Source: JADJEI01 sp035328465
GTDB lineage: Bacteria; Bacteroidota; Ignavibacteria; Ignavibacteriales; Ignavibacteriaceae
Direction: 5' to 3'
DNA: 6,590 nucleotides
Assembly: GCA_035328465.1 (NCBI GenBank)
Contig: DAOLIQ010000127.1
Location: forward strand, 1-6,590
In this document: in pieces, positions 5,225-6,590 of the stretch
Numbering within the stretch: the first letter of the stretch is position 1
Layout: every line of letters starts with the position of its first letter
Translations under genes and position numbers: made by a program
Notes under the pieces: model-generated
What the model was told of the DNA's origin: nothing
The model's input: only the letters and a program-made list of their open reading frames with translations
Database searches by the model: none

Positions 5225-6590
5225 TTTTTCGAACTTTTTTTTGTAATTCATTCAACTTATTTAGTGCATCAATTGGAGTTAAGTTTTCCAATTCAATATT
5301 TTTCAGCTCGCCGCGAAGTTCATCATCTTTAAATTCAAACAGGCTTATTTGTTTGTCATCGCTCTTAAGCTTTTTTAATTTTTCTTTTTTTATTTCATAA
5401 GGAGTTAGTTCTTTGCTTTCGAGATTTTCAAGCACCTCCTTTGCACGATTAGTTACGAACAACGGAAGCCCTGCCATCTGTGCAACCTGGATTCCGTAAC
5501 TGTGATCGGCTCTTCCGGGATTAACTTTATGCAAAAATATTACTTTATCATCATACTCACGAACTTCAACTTTATAATTTTTTATTTTGGGAAAGATCTC
5601 AGCCATCTCGTTTAATTCATGATAGTGCGTGGCGAATAAAGTCTTGGCATTTATATCAGGGTTTTCGTGCAGATATTCTGTAATTGCCCACGCGATTGAT
5701 ATTCCATCAAATGTACTTGTGCCCCTTCCTATTTCATCGAGAAGGATCAAACTTTTACTTGTAGCATTATTTAGAATATTGGCCGCTTCCTGCATCTCGA
5801 CAAGAAAAGTACTTTCTCCGGCAGTTATGTTATCGCTTGCCCCTACCCGTGTAAATATTCTGTCAACCAATCCGATCTTTGCACTTTTTGCCGGAACGAA
5901 ACAGCCAATTTGCGCAAGTAAAACAATTAATCCAGTCTGACGAAGATAAACAGATTTACCAGCCATATTCGGCCCGGTTAAAAGTATAATTTGATTTTCT
6001 TCGTTATCAATTTTACAATTGTTCGATGTAAACTTCTCACCCGGCTGCAAGATTCGTTCAACTACAGGATGACGACCTTCAATTATATCTATCGAACCGC
6101 TATCGTTTACTTCAGGTTTAACATAATTAAACTCCACGGCGCATTCTGCAAAAGAGATAAAACAATCAAGCATAGCAATAAGCTTTGCATTTTGCTGAAT
6201 CGTCTCCGCTTGCTCGGCAACAGATATTCTTAAGTGATTAAACAACTGAGATTCGAGTTCATAAATTCTTTCTTCAGCATTTAAGATTTTATCTTCATAC
6301 TCTTTTAATTCGGGTGTGATATATCTTTCGGAATTTACAAGTGTCTGCTTGCGCATATAGTCCGAAGGAATTTTATCTTTATTCGCATTACTGATTTCGA
6401 TGTAGTAACCAAAAACCTTATTGAAGTTTACTTTGAGCGAAGAAATTCCAGTGCGTTCCCTTTCTTGTTTTTGAAGATTCGCAATCCAGTCCTTACCATG
6501 TATAGAAATATCTCTAAGTTCGTCGAGTTCGGGGCTGAAGCCATATTTTATTACCCCTCCGTCAATAAGACTGAGAGGCGGAAAATCTAC
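5217..6590 (-). CDS. mutS: DNA mismatch repair protein MutS, C-terminal half (5' end outside window)
   Basis: MutS recognises mispaired bases as a dimeric sliding clamp and uses ATP to recruit MutL. The reading frame stays open to the window edge, giving 457 residues; since family members have roughly 850-900, about half is missing only because the window ends. In order, numbered from the first visible residue: end of the lever domain and the clamp domain with RERTGISSLKV and FGYYIEIS (about 45-67), YMRKQTLVNSERYITPELKEY around 77-98, Walker A GPNMAGKS (206-213), the ESTFLVEM signature (259-266), Walker B LILLDEIGRGTS with the Asp-Glu pair at 285-286, the ATHYHEL switch (about 320-326), and the dimer helix-turn-helix GRADHSYGIQVAQMAGLP (359-376). 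Near the end, QISLF (414-418) fits a beta-clamp-binding motif, followed by the usual LTPIDALNKLNEL tail. All key ATPase residues are intact. The stop TAG lies inside the start region of the lipoprotein gene. Confidence 0.97.
   Translation of the reverse strand, partial: VDFPPLSLIDGGVIKYGFSPELDELRDISIHGKDWIANLQKQERERTGISSLKVNFNKVFGYYIEISNANKDKIPSDYMRKQTLVNSERYITPELKEYEDKILNAEERIYELESQLFNHLRISVAEQAETIQQNAKLIAMLDCFISFAECAVEFNYVKPEVNDSGSIDIIEGRHPVVERILQPGEKFTSNNCKIDNEENQIILLTGPNMAGKSVYLRQTGLIVLLAQIGCFVPAKSAKIGLVDRIFTRVGASDNITAGESTFLVEMQEAANILNNATSKSLILLDEIGRGTSTFDGISIAWAITEYLHENPDINAKTLFATHYHELNEMAEIFPKIKNYKVEVREYDDKVIFLHKVNPGRADHSYGIQVAQMAGLPLFVTNRAKEVLENLESKELTPYEIKKEKLKKLKSDDKQISLFEFKDDELRGELKNIELENLTPIDALNKLNELQKKVRKND

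Noticed and set aside
5629..5940. Plus-strand 103-residue open frame opposite the mutS ATPase region
   Set aside because: It lies wholly over the conserved Walker A to Walker B coding sequence of mutS; no ribosome site or recognisable protein.

Overview
This window comes from an AT-rich bacterial chromosome. It carries six genes, all on the minus strand and tightly packed. Several features suggest the FCB group (Bacteroidota, Ignavibacteria or Chlorobi relatives): the AT-rich codon use, an eight-residue-repeat-rich secreted YwqK-type protein, a DUF1684 lipoprotein, an A-rich leader instead of a strong Shine-Dalgarno site in front of most genes, and one possible TTTG-N19-TAnnTTT promoter. The taxonomic placement is an inference. 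No rRNA or other marker gene is present.

Layout in the direction of transcription (right to left): (1) 6590-5217, the C-terminal half of the mismatch-repair ATPase MutS, whose start lies outside the window. (2) 5224-4604, a DUF1684-family lipoprotein overlapping the mutS end by 8 bases. (3) 4591-3578, a complete DAHP synthase of the Thermotoga-like class with an N-terminal ferredoxin-like regulatory domain (first step of aromatic amino-acid synthesis), 12 bases after the lipoprotein gene. (4) After a 94-base gap that may hold a promoter, 3483-2152, a secreted protein made almost entirely of 24-residue MORN_2/YwqK repeats. (5) 2110-1217, N-carbamoylputrescine amidase (aguB), starting at TTG. 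(6) 1220-174, agmatine deiminase (aguA), joined to aguB by an ATGA overlap. The last 173 bases hold no convincing gene, but contain an inverted array of degenerate hexamers just beyond the aguA stop.

Spacing suggests two transcription units: mutS-DUF1684-aroF, and ywqK-aguB-aguA. AguA and AguB together turn agmatine into putrescine via N-carbamoylputrescine, the route found in plants and many bacteria. The remaining genes are housekeeping (repair, shikimate entry) or envelope proteins with no known link to polyamines.

I see no mobile element, CRISPR array, RNA gene, phage gene or defence cassette. The region looks like ordinary core genome. The observations most worth a second look are the two-block repeat architecture of the YwqK-like protein, the TTG start of aguB with a three-codon minicistron in front, and the hexamer inverted repeat after aguA.
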